Position numbers and translations under genes: made by a program
Notes under the pieces: model-generated
Told to the model about the DNA's origin: nothing
The model's input: only the letters and a program-made list of their open reading frames with translations
Databases searched by the model: none
Shown here: one piece after another, positions 1 through 11,454 of the stretch
How the letters are laid out: each line of letters opens with the position of its first letter
How positions within the stretch are numbered: the first letter of the stretch is position 1
Source: Limonium bicolor
Taxonomy: Eukaryota > Streptophyta > Magnoliopsida > Caryophyllales > Plumbaginaceae
Assembly (NCBI GenBank): GCA_023374045.1
Contig: CM041777.1
Location: 106,587,810 to 106,651,809, forward strand
Direction: 5' to 3'
DNA: 64,000 nucleotides

Positions 1-3000
1 CTATAAATCATTTTTATGATATTTTTCAATCTCTTAACCCTCCTTGTGATTCCCTTATTTCTAAGGTTTTTATGGTATATTGAGTTCTGATTTTGTTACA
101 GAATTGTAATTACCTTATTCTGATCATGAAATTACTATTGCAGTGAAACAGTTGGGAGTAGATAAATCTTCAGGGCCCGATGGGTTCAATGGCTATTTTT
201 ACAAAGCTTTTTGGCATGTCACTAGCAATCAGGTGATCTCTTCAGTCAAAGCTATCCTGCACGGCAACCCTATGCCTAATTCTCTTAATCAATACTATAT
301 GACTCTTATCCCAAAAGTGAAAGGTGTCGTTAGTATTAGTGACTTTTGTCCTATAGCTCTCTGTAACTTTCTGTATAAGATAATGGCTAAAGTATTGGCT
401 AGTAGATTAAACTCATTTTCCCTCACATCATTTCTACCTCTCAGTCAGGGTTTGTTAATGGTAGAAACATATAGATAATGTCATTATTGTGGGGAGATTC
501 AACATCATATGTTAAGTAGTAAAGCTAGGAAAAAAGGTCACTTTGCTTTAAAAACAGATCTCAGTAATTTTATCACTAATATTCTTTCTAACATGGGATT
601 TCCTTCTAACTGTAGGATCCAGTTATTCAATGTATCTCAACTGTTGAATGCTCTGTTTTTGTTAATGGATCGCCTGGGAAATTCTTTAAACCTTCTAAGG
701 GAATCAGACAGGGGAATCCCCTATCTCCCTTCCTCTTTATCATGGTTCAAGAAGCTTTGTCTAGTGCGATTTCTCAAGCTGAAAATTCAGGGATTTGCAA
801 TGGGAACATATTAGTTAAAACTTGTCCTTCAATCACTCACCTGGCCTTCACATATGATATAGTTTTTGAGGGTGTAGCTTCAGTTCAAAATGCTTCAGTT
901 CTTAATGACATTATCCAAAGATACCTCTCCTCATCAAGCCAAATTATCAACTTTTCAAAATCTGATATAGTTTTCGTAACAATCTTGATCCTATTACTAA
1001 AGAGCAAATTAGAAGAATTTTTGGAGTGCCAGAAACTACTTGTTTTGGTAAGTACTTAGGTTTTCCAAGCACATTAGGCAAAAATAAAAACCTTCATTAC
1101 AAGTTTCTTCTGGAAGCAGTGATTAAGAGAGTTGATACCCGGGCTAATCCTTTGTCTCAAGCTGCTAGATCGATTATGATCACTAGTGTGCTTCAATCTA
1201 TCCCTACTTACACTATGTCTCTCTTTAAGGCTTCCTTTGAGTATTATTTCAAAAATGAATGTTATCTTCTCAGATTTATAATGGGAGGGAGAAATAATAA
1301 GAAGAGTGTGCATTGGGTTAAAAGGGATTCAATTTGTAAAGATAAAAATGATGGTGGGCTGGGGTTCAGATCTGTTGCTAGCTTCAAATTAGCCCTGATG
1401 GCCAAATAGATTTGGAACATTCTCTCATTTCCTTCCTCCCTTGTTGCTAGAGTTCTGAAAGGCATTTACTTTCCTCTTAGTTCTGTTTTGGATGCTAAGA
1501 AGGTGTTAGAGCTAGCCCAATCTAGACTTCTTTAGCTACGTCTATCCCACTCGTTAGAAGGGGGGCTAGGAGAAAAATAGGGTCAATGTTAGACTCTCTC
1601 ATCTAGTATTCCCCTTGGATCCCTAGACCTCATTCCTTCAGACCTTTTACCCCTTGCCCAAGAGGGACAAATGAGGATACAGTTGATAGTTTGATTGACC
1701 ACCACACTAATAAGTGGATCCAAGTGAAAGTTCATCAGATGTTTCTTCCTATTGATTCTTCTCTCATCATGGGTTTACCTTTGAAGTCTAATAAGCAAGA
1801 TTCATAGGTCTGGCATCAGGATAAGAATGGTAAATTCACAGTTAGCCTAGCGTACAAGTTAAATCAAGATATGGAGGCTGAACAGATAACTTCATCTAGT
1901 AACGATTCAGTTAGTGCTAAGCTTCTCATCAAACTCAAAGCTGCTAGATGCCCCCATCCTGTGAAATTGTTCTTTTGAAAATTTATGAATGATTTGTTCC
2001 TTGTGTAGCTAATATCTCTAGGAGAATTTGAGGCTCTCCTAATTATTTGTTATGTAGTATTCTTGATACAGTTGCTCATGGTATTTTTGAGTGTGCTATG
2101 ACTTCAGATTATTGGGTTCATCTTCTCAATCTTAGTGATATTTCAGCTCAGGGGGGATTTCAGATCTCAACTTTGGATTATTGATGCAACTAGACATTGG
2201 AATAATGAGAAATCGTGCAATGTTGTTAATCTGATGTGGGCTTTATATGATGCTAAAACCTTTGCTCGTCACAACTTAGATACTAGCTGGACAGGTCTGG
2301 TAGAAAGCAATATGATTTTCATCACTAGCTACCAAATTCTGTGTTGAATGTTGTTTCCACTCTTCATTCCTACAGGGAGTGGACACCACCTGTGCAGGAT
2401 AGTATCAACATAGGCGGAGCTAGAATTTCAAACTTAGGGGGGCCAAATTTTGTTGGCTATATATTTAATATCAATACTAAATATATTCTGAAATTAAATA
2501 TAAAATATTAAAATAAAAATACTTACAATATGGTTTAAAGATTTATAATATACATATAACTCACTAAAATATACTTTATCCTATTTTTCATAGATAACTT
2601 TCCAATAGACAATTTTTGGATTACTTTATCCTTACTTTTCATAAGGAATAGAGAAGTTGTGAAAGAGAGAGTAAAGTAAGGGGGTATATGAAAATTGAGT
2701 GGTAAAAAAGTTTAGAACATCTTATATTTTGAAAAAATGGCAACTTTCGAAACATTATTTATTAGGAACAGAAAGTAGTACATGATGACAGTTACAGGAA
2801 CTCATTGACTTAACTTTATACTAAAATTTGATAAACACAATTAATATTTTAGAAGCAAGTTTCAGTTCAAATTGTGGTTATAAAAATAGTAATGAGTAAA
2901 ATGTAAGACACTTAATAACATCAATTAATGTTTTAAGTGTAATTTATTATTTCTATTTATAACACTAAACAAATTAAAATGGACTCATGTTAATTTAAAA

Positions 3001-3600
3001 TAATAAATATCATAGATATTTTTAGACAATTTTAATAAATTCAACTTAATTTATAACAAAATAAACTATATTATATAAAACTAATAATAAAAAAATGATG
3101 TCATGTGGACAATTAGGCGGCCGGGCCTAGGTGGCTTCACCCCTTAGTATCAAGCTCATGTACTCTATGCAAATATCTAAAGGAAAGAAAAGAATCCTAG
3201 CGCGCATGTGGAGAAACTAGAAAGGGGAACCGATCATGATCTAGAACAAAGTTCAACATTACATTCTTGACTGTGGCAATGATAAAGTCGAGACTCTTAA
3301 CTTTGGGATGAAATAGGCAATCGAGAAAGGGTACAAGAAAGTGGGAATGCAAGTGAGTTTAACAATGAATCAAAAAACCTTGCAAAAGGTTATTGATAGA
3401 GCAGATGTGAACTATTCAATTCAATTGATTGTTTTGGCTTCTCTTTTTGATAGGATTATTGTGACTTTAGATCATAATCCTTGTAATCTACCTTTAGCTT
3501 TATGTTATAAATTGTATAACTCTACTTTAAGATTTAAGGTTTGGTTAGATGCCAACATTCCTAGTAAAGTTATTAGGTAAGTTAGATGATCTTTTTGAGT
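1..3600 (+). mobile_element. Decayed L1-type LINE, ORF2 relic, cut by the window edge
   Basis: The remains of a non-LTR retrotransposon ORF2 can be read in shifting frames. Reverse transcriptase blocks start near 143 (SSGPDGFNG, then LIPKVKG) and continue to about 1500. A connection and zinc-finger-like region follows at about 1800-2400. The C-terminal tail at 3341-3580 (KVWLDANIP) matches the tails of the two other large LINEs here (KLWLGENIP and RVWLGEHVP). Numerous stops and frameshifts make it non-functional, and the catalytic FADD motif is degraded (FTYDIVFEG near 850). The 5' end, including the endonuclease, lies outside the window. A hAT element at 2409-3145 splits it just before the RNase H part. 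The 3' boundary is approximate because no clear poly(A) tail or target duplication was found. Confidence 0.85.
2409..3145. mobile_element. Non-autonomous hAT (Tip100-type ends) inside the LINE relic
   Basis: The left end reads CATAGGCGGAGCTAG and the right end TGGCTTCACCCCTT, imperfect inverted repeats of the CAGGGGCGGAG type known from Tip100 hAT elements. A perfect 8-bp target duplication, AGTATCAA, flanks it at 2401-2408 and 3146-3153, which fixes both ends. The interior is AT-rich and has no transposase. Removing it rejoins the LINE reading at its RNase H region. Confidence 0.88.
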
Positions 3601-3686
3601 AATAATATGATCCGTGGATGATTTAAAAAATGGGAGAGAGGGAGTAGTAAAAGAACGAGCCGTTTTTAGTGAAGGTTTCTACTAAG

Positions 3687-5195
3687 GTTGCGTTCGACAA
3701 CATTTTTTGTGGTAGTTTTGTGGCAGTTTTGGTCTGGTTGTTTTGGTTAGCTGTTTTGTGGTAATTTTGTTGGTTGTTTTGTGGCTGTTTTGAAAACTAG
3801 TGTTCGGCAGGCGGCGGTTTTGTCTGGCTGTTTTGAATAAGTTAGTTTTGTACAGTGCGTTTACCGTTTTCGTTGTTAAAATTAAAAAATACATTTTAAA
3901 ATAATTTTTTGTTAATAAAGTTAAAATATGTAGATATTCAATTATAGCCTTTAATAATTATTATTCTTTATTAATATTTTAGTGACGATTTAATTTATAA
4001 TATGTATACATATTAATTTATAAATAAATTTTTTACATATATTTGAAAAAATAAAGAAAAAACCATTGTATTTAGAGCAAATATATTAGATGTTATATAT
4101 AAAGATAAAATGTTACGGATTATATATTAGTATTTAATATAACATTTCAAATGTATTAGTACTTAGGATTATTTTAATTTTTAATGGGATAAATAATATC
4201 ATTGAAATGAAAAAGCAATTCTTTCTAATAATAAAATAATTGACTGAATATATATATATATATATATATATAGCTATCACTTATTATTTTATTATTATAT
4301 ATTATTTAATTGTTGATAAAATATTTATTTTAAACATATATTTGTAGTTAAAACAATATATTCTATTAAATTAAATATTATTTAATGAAATTCAAACACA
4401 TAAATTTAAATTTAATACTGGATATGCCAAGAAATGAAAAATAACGTATATTAGCATATAAAATTATTCTTTAATTATTAAGCACGGTATAAAACATATA
4501 ATAACTTTGATATACTGACAAACCATAATAGTTTGTACAAACAGTTTTGTAATTAACCATTACTTAGCAAGTTGAATACTTATAATTGATATTTCTGAAA
4601 TATACTACAAATATTTTGTACTCTAATAATTTTGATATAACTGAAAGTTTACATCGTAATTTTTATTGGTTTGTTCTTTTCCTTGTAGAATATTTTATTA
4701 TAATTGATAGATAGTAATAGTTTTAAAAGACTATTTATCCGTATCTGAATAAACAATTTAGAAAAACACTACTAGTTTAAAACTATTGTTGTATATTATG
4801 TTCATTAATTTATAATTTAGTATACCAATCTTTATAAAAAAACTAAAAATAAAAAGGGAAAATAAACTAATTTATAATATATTAATCTATATATTTCAAT
4901 TTTAATTTAATTTTGTGTCAAATTTAATATATAATATCATTTTTAAAATATAATTATTAATATTGAAAATTTAAATTAATTTATCAAAAATTAATTTTTA
5001 AATATTAATTATTATTATTAAAATATTCTCGTCTCCTAATTACAATTTTCTGGCTCCGCCTCTGTTTACGGTATTTATTATTTGCAGCATAAATTGTTGG
5101 TTGTTTTGTGCTAGTATATTTGTGACTGTTTTGAAAATTATTGTTCGGTGATGACAGTTTGACATTTTTTGTTAAAAATACCAAACTCAAAAATA
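3687..5195. mobile_element. Candidate degenerate GTTCGG-ended non-autonomous element
   Basis: The left part (GGTTGCGTTCGACAAC, then repeated GTTTTGTGG blocks, then GTGCGTTTACCGTTTTCG near 3850) is shared with 35128-35790 and partly with 38190-38330. A further family segment (TTTGCAGCATAAATTG, then GTTTTGAAAATT) is at 5080-5150. The middle is extremely AT-rich and non-coding. At 5051-5064 there is an orphan terminus, TGGCTCCGCCTCTG, resembling a Tip100-type hAT end, without a visible partner. Outer boundaries and superfamily are uncertain; the GG...GTTCGG start suggests PIF/Harbinger. Confidence 0.35.
4249..4272. repeat. (TA)12 microsatellite
   Basis: An uninterrupted TA dinucleotide run in an AT-rich non-coding stretch. 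Confidence 0.9.
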
Positions 5196-5242
5196 CCACA
5201 TTTATACCATCATCGGCCTAAAAAAAGGAGGGTCAATACCCT

Positions 5243-6090
5243 CAGTCGTGTTTTCACTTCGCACAGTCGGAAAATGACCATTTTGCCCCTACTTTAATAT
5301 CTTTCAGAAATTACTATATTTACCCACAATTTGTGACATATTACGAGGTGACCCCAAATTTCATTACGCACAGTCAGAATTCCAATACGTTCAGTCAGAA
5401 AATGACCAATTTAGGGGCTAATGTAGGCAAAATTTATTAAAAGCGGTTCGAAAAAAGCAAAGAAGGATTTCAAAGTATTATATAAGTAAAAATATATCAT
5501 AAAAATTATCAGCAAAGTATACCATGACAAATAGACGAAAAGACGAACGCATCGGCGCAAACGGATCGAAAAACGGAGCTATAACGAAGAAGATATGACA
5601 ATTTTAAGACCGGAACTCGGCGTCAGCGCCGATAAGGAAGGACCGGCGCCTGTAAAGAAGACCGCGCGCGGGCGCGCGTCACCCTTTACCGGCGCCGGCG
5701 CCGGCCCTTCCTTATCGGCGCCTGCGCCGGGTTCCGGTCTTAAAATTGCCATATCTTCTTCGTTATAGCTCCGTTTTTCGATCCGTTTGCGCCGACGCGT
5801 TCGTCTTTTCGTCTACTTTGTCATGGTATACTTTGCTGATAATTTTTATGATATATGTATTATTTCTTATTAAGCACGACATTAACTATCATCGACGTCT
5901 TGTTCGAAATTGCCTATCAACCACTAATTACATGTCCGTTGAAGAAGAATCTATTTGAAATTCATTGAACGTTTCTATCATTTCCACCAATTTCACGTCC
6001 ATTGACGAAGAATCTATTTGAAATTATCAAAATTTCCTATCAATATCAATATTAACTATCAGTAACTTCTTATTCATAGTAAAATAATCA
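5243..6090. repeat. Left arm of foldback element, with its own internal palindrome
   Basis: The arm pairs with 8700-9442. Within it, 5480-5640 is inverted relative to about 5700-5870: both contain the GAAAAACGGAGCTATAACG block and its complement. The arm can therefore form a hairpin on its own. The tip at about 5640-5735 is strikingly GC-rich (GCGCGCGGGCGCGCG) and is itself a smaller hairpin, with CCGATAAGGAAGG opposite CCTTCCTTATCGG. Confidence 0.85.
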
Positions 6091-6269
6091 AGCATGTTCT
6101 ATTCTAATTAACAGATGAATTGGACACTAATCTAAATAGTTAGATGTATCGACATTAACTATCATCGATGTCTTGTTCAAACTTACCTATCAATTCCACT
6201 AAATTCATGTCCATTAAAGAAGAATTTATTTGACAATCATCAAAATTGCTCAAATAATGTCATCATTGA

Positions 6270-7300
6270 AACATATTTTCAATACTTCAAAAGCGAGATC
6301 GGTTTGTCGTCGGAGATTGCTCAAAGAATGTCATCTTTGAAACATATTTTCAGTACTTCAAAAGCGAGATCGGTTTGTCGTCAGTAATTGCTCAAAAAAT
6401 GTGTTTTTTATAACAAATGAAAATGTATACATCTTTGAAACATATTTTCAATACTTCAAAAGCGAGATCGGTTTGTCGTCAGAAATTGCTCAAAAAATAT
6501 TTTTTTATAACAAATGAAAATGTATACATCTTTGAAACATATTTTCAATACTTCAAAAGCGAGATCGGTGTGTCATCGGAGATTGCTCAAAGATGTCATC
6601 TTTGAACATATTTCAATACTTCAAAAGCGAGATCGGTTTGTCGTCAGAAATTGCTCAAAAAATATTTTTTTTATAACAAATGAAAATGTATACATCTATG
6701 AAACATATTTTCAATACTTCAAAAGCGAGATCGGTTTGTCGTCGGAGATTGCTAAAAAAATGTGTTTTTTATAACAAATGAAAATGTATACATCTTTGAA
6801 ACATATTTTCAATACTTCAAAAGCGAGATCGGTTTGTCGTCAGAAATTGCTCAAAAAATGTTATTTTTTATAACAAATGAAAATGATACATCTTTGAAAC
6901 ATATTTTCAATACTTCAAAAGCGAGATCGGTTTGTCGTCAGAGATTGCTCAAAAATGTCATCTTTGAAACATATTTTCAATACTTCAAAAGCGAGATCGG
7001 TTTGTCTTCGGAGATTGCTCAAAAAGTGTTTTTTTATAACAAATGAAAATGTATACATCTTTGAAACATCTTTGAAACATATTTTCAATACTTCAAAAGC
7101 GATATCGGTTTGTCGTTAGAAATTGCTCAAAAAATGTTTTTTTATAGCAAATGAAAATGTATACATCTTTGAAAAATATTTTCAATACTTCAAAAGCGAG
7201 ATCGGTTTGTCGTCAGAGATTGCTCAAAAAATGTCATCTTTGAAACATTTTTTCAATACTTCAAAAGCGAGATCGGTTTGTCGTCGGAGATTGCTCAAAA
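6270..7300. repeat. Tandem repeat array, about 12 units of two length classes
   Basis: The core CTTCAAAAGCGAGATCGGTT recurs with the GAGATCGG part near 6295, 6366, 6464, 6561, 6629, 6727, 6825, 6923, 6993, 7101, 7198 and 7269. The spacings fall into two classes, about 68-71 and about 97-98 bp, with one near 108. The long unit carries an extra segment containing ATAACAAATGAAAATGTA. Three stray copies lie at 7911, 8257 and 8353. Units stay partly open and read as YFKSEIGLSSEIAQ in one frame, but no start, conserved frame or known domain supports a real protein. Confidence 0.9.
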
Positions 7301-7310
7301 CAATAGTTCT

Positions 7311-7494
7311 ATTGACGATCTTCTACTAGACTGCAAGAGCGATGAGGAAAGTCTAAAGAAGATCAAGACTTCAAAGTGTGCAGTAAATGATGACGACAAA
7401 CATGAACTACTTCATATTGACGATCTTTTACTAGACTGCAAGAGCGATGAGGAAAGACTAAAGAAGATCAAGACTTCAAAGTGTGCAGTAAATG
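7311..7494 (+). repeat. 105-bp in-frame tandem duplication encoding an acidic peptide
   Basis: Two copies begin at 7311 and 7416, 105 bp (35 codons) apart and nearly identical. Both read IDDLLLDCKSDEE then LKKIKTSKCAV in one open frame. A multiple-of-three period with few changes looks like former coding sequence, possibly captured by the element. I do not recognise the peptide. Confidence 0.6.
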
Positions 7495-7582
7495 TCGATT
7501 TTTTTAGTTTTAAACAGCAGAGATTTTCCATATACATTAACATTGTCTATCATTTCCACCGATTCCACTAATTAATTCATTT

Positions 7583-8290
7583 CGACAACTGATGCCCGAA
7601 ATGCATTCCACAATCCTCAATGACTAACATGAAAACCCTAATTGGAAGGTAAATGGTACAACTTATTCGACACACGCATCATTTTAAATCCCAGAACAAT
7701 TAACAATTCAAATGACTAACACGAAAACCCTAATTGGGGGGTACATGGTAGAGGAAAAGAAGAAATATGATACATTTTGACTGGAGAAGTGAGAGGATGA
7801 ACAGTGGCATTAGGAATTAGTCTAGGTTTTAGTGCTAATTGTGGGTGCGTTAGCCCTTTAGTGTATCATGATTCTCGTGGATTCTATTTAGTGAATTCTT
7901 TTAAGAACAACGAGATCGGTTTGTCGTCAGAGATTGCTCAAAAAATGTCTTTTTTAAAGACATTTAATTGTCATCTTTGAAACATATTTTCAGGACTTCA
8001 AAAGCGATTCTACTTCGGAATTACATACTTCGACAACTGATGCCAGAAATGCATTCCACAATCCTCAAATGACTAACATGAAAACCCTAATTGGAGGGTA
8101 AATGGTACAACTTATTCGACACACACATTATTTTAAATCCCAGAACAATTAACAATTCAAATGACTAACACGAAAACCCTAATTGTGGGTGCGTTAGCCC
8201 TTTAGTGTATCATGATTCTCGTGGACTCTATTTAGTGAATTCTTTTAAGAACAACGAGATCGGTTTGTCGTCGGAGATTGCTCAAAAAGA
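7583..8290. repeat. Segmental duplication inside the foldback element
   Basis: The block starting CGACAACTGATGCC at 7583-7946 recurs at 8031-8290, offset about 448 bp. Both hold the CATGAAAACCCTAATTGGA segment, the TAGCCCTTTAGTGTATCATG segment and a trailing copy of the GAGATCGG repeat. The second copy lacks an internal block of roughly 100 bp. A fragment of the same block (ACTTATTCGACACACGCATC) appears again near 8507. Confidence 0.85.
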
Positions 8291-8699
8291 TGTTTTTTTT
8301 ACAAATGAAATTGTATACATCTTTGAAACATATTTTCAATACTTCAAAAGCGAGATCGGTTTGTCGTTGCTCCTAAAAGGTTTTTTTTATAACAAGTGAA
8401 AATATATACATCTTTGTAACATATTTTCAGGACTTCAAAAGCGATTCTATTTCGGAGTTTCATTTTCAAACAACATTGTTCGCACGTCATTTCTCATAAT
8501 GCTACAACTTATTCGACACACGCATCATTTTAAATCCCAGAACAATTAACAATTCTGTTGACTACCAGTACATGAAATCCAAATGTGTTTGCACTAATCA
8601 AGTATGTGTTTGCACTAATCAAGTCGGGGGACGTCGTCTCCTCGTACTAGCCCTGTAGCGTGCATTGTGTTCCATACGGTCCGCCTCAACCCTGCTTCG

Positions 8700-9442
8700 T
8701 TTTACTATCGAATAAGAAGTCAATGGTAGTTAATGTCGATAATGATAGTTAATATTGATATTGATAGGAAATTTCGATAATTTCAAATAGATTCTTCGTC
8801 AATGGAAGTAAAATTAGTGGAAATGATAGAAACGTTCAATGAATTTCAAATAGATTCTTCTTCAACGGACATGTAATTAGTGGTTGATAGGCAATTTTGA
8901 ACAAGACGTCGATGATAGTTAATGTTGTGCTTAAGAAGAAATAATACATATTTCATAAAAATTATCAGAAAAGTATACCATGACAAAGTAGATGAAAAGA
9001 CAAACGCGTCGGCGCAAACGGATCGAAAAACGGAGCTATAACGAAGAAGATATGACAATTTTAAGACCGGAACTCGGCGCCAACGCCAATAGCTCCGTTT
9101 TTCGATCCGTTTACGCCGACGCGTTTGTCTTTTCGTCTACTTTGTCATGGTATACTTTGCTGATAATTTTTATGATATATTTTTTTACTTATATAAGTAC
9201 TTCGGAGTCCTTCTTTGCTTTTTTCGAACCACTTTTAATAAATTTTGCCTACATTAGCCCTTAAATTGATCATTTTCTGACTCAGCGTATTGGAATTCCG
9301 ACTCTGCGTAATGAAATTTGGGGTCACCTCGTAATATGTTATAAATTGTGGTTAAATATAGTAATTTATGAAAGATATTAAAGCAGGGGCAAGATCGTAA
9401 AGTTTTTTAAAATTCCAACTATGCGAAGTGAAAACACGACTG
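8700..9442. repeat. Right arm of foldback element
   Basis: This is the inverted copy of the left arm. It has the same internal palindrome, centred near 9085, but the GC-rich tip of about 95 bp seen in the left arm is reduced to a short CGGCGCCAACGCC remnant. The outer 220 bp (9220-9442) match 5243-5470 inverted. Confidence 0.85.
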
Positions 9443-10183
9443 CACGTACGAGTTCAGAAAAAGAGACTTAAAAATGAAGGGCATTTGAGGTAATATTTTC
9501 GAATAGCGAAATTCAAAGATAAGTTTATTTCGCGCTCTGCGACCATTCTGAAAATCTGTCTATTCAAAAACTGCCCAGTATTCCCTCTTCTTCAAACGTC
9601 AGCGGCAATTCCCATTCAATTTCTGAAAAGAAGTGGGAGAAAGGGAACTTATCTGCCTGCTTACATCTGGGCATTCTTCATTTCTTCAACTTTCGTACAT
9701 CTTCAACGAGAATTAGCTCTTAGGTACTCTCTATGTTTCTCCATCGTTGTAAATCTCTCCACCGATAAAGATTTATTTCAGTCGTTACATCTCTTGTACT
9801 CCCTTATTTCGTTTATGAAATCAATTAGTGTCTCTCATATCTTATTAGAAAATTTCATTGCCGATGTGTTTCACTGTGGAGATATGGCAGTCCATTCGAC
9901 GAAATATACGTGTCTGGGTGTTCGATTTTGGGGTGTTTCTTTGGAGTTTTCTTGTATAGAGGCTCGACCTTCAATCAATTTTAGCTGCCTTCCAACGAAT
10001 TGCCTACTTTTCTGTTTTACCCTTTCCGTCAATAGTGAAATCCACGGACGCGGAGTCGTCAAGAAGTTTCTTTACCATCTTATCTGTTAGGGAAATCCCG
10101 TTTTTGTTTACTGTTGAAACTCGAAAGTGTTAGGGTTTTTAACTTCTCCTCAAACGCAGGATTTCGTCGACTCCCAATAGAAA
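9443..10183 (+). promoter_or_regulatory. Upstream region and probable leader intron of H2A.Z
   Basis: This lies between the foldback element and the H2A.Z start codon. TTTCGCGC at 9528-9535 fits the plant E2F consensus TTTSGCGC, which is common at cell-cycle genes. A likely untranslated first exon ends at a CTTAG/GTACTCT donor (9723/9724), with a pyrimidine-rich stretch and a CAAACGCAG/G acceptor ending at 10159. A leader intron of about 436 bp (9724-10159) is inferred from these signals. No TATA box is obvious. Confidence 0.5.
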
Positions 10184-10680
10184 ATGGCAGGGAAAGGTGG
10201 GAAGGGACTCGTGGCTGGCAAGACCACCACAGCAGCTACTGGCAAGGACAAAGAGAAAAAGAGACCCACAACCCGCTCCTCTCGTGCCGGTCTTCAGGTA
10301 CGAACCCGGTTTTCTTCTCCCTAACTTGCTGCTTTGAGCCAGATCTGCTGTTTATCTCGTGATGGGTGTCATTTTTTTTTCAGTTTCCAGTGGGACGTAT
10401 CCATAGACACCTGAAGGCGAGGGTCTCAGCGAACGGGCGAGTGGGTGCCACAGCCGCCGTTTACTCGGCTGCTATCCTGGAGTACCTGACAGCCGAAGTG
10501 CTAGAACTGGCTGGGAACGCCAGTAAGGATCTGAAGGTGAAGAGGATTACCCCAAGGCATCTACAGCTTGCCATTAGAGGAGATGAGGAGCTTGACACAC
10601 TGATTAAAGGAACGATTGCTGGTGGTGGTGTTATACCACACATCCACAAGTCGCTCATCAACAAATCTACCAAGGAGTGA
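10184..10680 (+). CDS. H2A.Z: Histone H2A.Z variant
   Basis: The gene has two coding exons, 10184-10297 and 10384-10680, joined across an 86-bp GT-AG intron with no phase shift. The product is 136 residues, the usual plant H2A.Z length. It begins MAGKGGKGL, has a basic N-terminal tail, then the histone fold from [11 protein letters not shown]. The region [20 protein letters not shown], the acidic-patch part [10 protein letters not shown] and the tail [15 protein letters not shown] are diagnostic of H2A.Z rather than canonical H2A or H2A.X (no SQEF end). The protein replaces H2A in nucleosomes, usually near transcription start sites, and is deposited by the SWR1 complex; that role is family knowledge. 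The frame is intact with no broken residues. The ATG is supported by the family N-terminus. Confidence 0.97.
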
Positions 10681-11134
10681 TGGCTTTCAGTTCTATCTAA
10701 CCCCAACGCTATTGGTTTAACTGTTTAGAATTGTTCAAGCTCAGTGTTTTTTCAGATTCAGCCATTTGTGAATGAAGATTCTTCTATGTCTATGTTAGGT
10801 TAAGATGACTGTTCAGAAACTTTAGTTTAGTGTTGGAGTAATTTTGTTGACAGTGGTGCTAGGTAGTGCTATTGCTATTTTGAGTCTCTGTTTAGGTTAG
10901 CTGGTCTGTTGTGTATTTAGTTACATTGTGATTTGGTGCCATTCTCTTATGTGTCAAGGGATAGCTGCGCTGGTGTGCTTGTATTTGTGGATGTTGTCTG
11001 CTGTTATGATATGTAATGTAGTAGAATACAATCTGTGTTTGATCTTATTGCAAACTCGCTATGAATTTTCGATCTGTGTGGTTTTTAATTTTTTTAGTCT
11101 GCTTTGTTTCTGTTCTTTGCTGACAACAAATAAA
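10681..11134 (+). terminator. H2A.Z 3' untranslated region with candidate poly(A) signal
   Basis: T-rich sequence follows the stop codon, typical of plant 3' UTRs. The AATAAA at 11129-11134 is a candidate near-upstream element. The true cleavage site cannot be read from the sequence. Nothing recognisable follows up to 11454. Confidence 0.4.
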
Positions 11135-11454
11135 ATCCGTGCACATACAAGTTGGGTTAACATGTCTCCCTAGTGGTAGCATAAGACTGGTAAAGAGTGG
11201 TGATTGTTACTCAATTGCGGCCAATAGCGCGATTTTAAACTGTTGATTTACCTCATACGCAAAACAAATGATGAATTTCAAATTGTGACATAAAGCAAAG
11301 CGAGTGTCTGAATTGTAATTAGTATACTGATGATGGCTGAATGGTTTATTGCGTGATGTGCTTGTGATGGTGCGGGATAGTAGTGACAGCCTCTAGAAAC
11401 AGGAAGGGTTGTTTGTGTGGCCAAGTGGATGCTATATAGACAACACCTATATAT

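Larger units (their letters stand above)
5243..9442. mobile_element. 4.2 kb foldback (long inverted repeat) element
   Basis: The outermost matching inverted repeat is CAGTCGTGTTTTCACTTCGC at 5243-5262 and its reverse complement ending at 9442. Matching continues inward through 5243-6090 on the left and 8700-9442 on the right, so the arms are about 740-850 bp. Inside lie a tandem repeat array (6270-7300), a duplicated acidic-peptide segment (7311-7494) and a duplicated block (7583-7946 and 8031-8290). No transposase is visible. Long arms suggest a Mutator-like or Foldback class, but no clear 9-bp target duplication was found, so the class is open. It ends a few hundred bases upstream of the H2A.Z leader. 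Confidence 0.75.

Noticed and set aside
5051..5064. Complete Tip100-type hAT ending here
   Set aside because: The right terminus TGGCTCCGCCTCTG is clear, but no left terminus with a matching 8-bp duplication was found.
6417..7046. Open frames reading repeated YFKSEIGLSSEIAQ peptides
   Set aside because: The frame switches between units with the 70/98-bp spacing, and there is no stable start or known domain. The openness comes from the repeat unit.
6270..7300. CRISPR-like regular repeat array
   Set aside because: Units are directly adjacent variants with no unique spacers and no cas genes, in a plant nuclear context. It is a minisatellite.
10461..10706. Antisense 81-codon frame over H2A.Z
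   Set aside because: It is a shadow of the highly conserved H2A.Z exon on the other strand.
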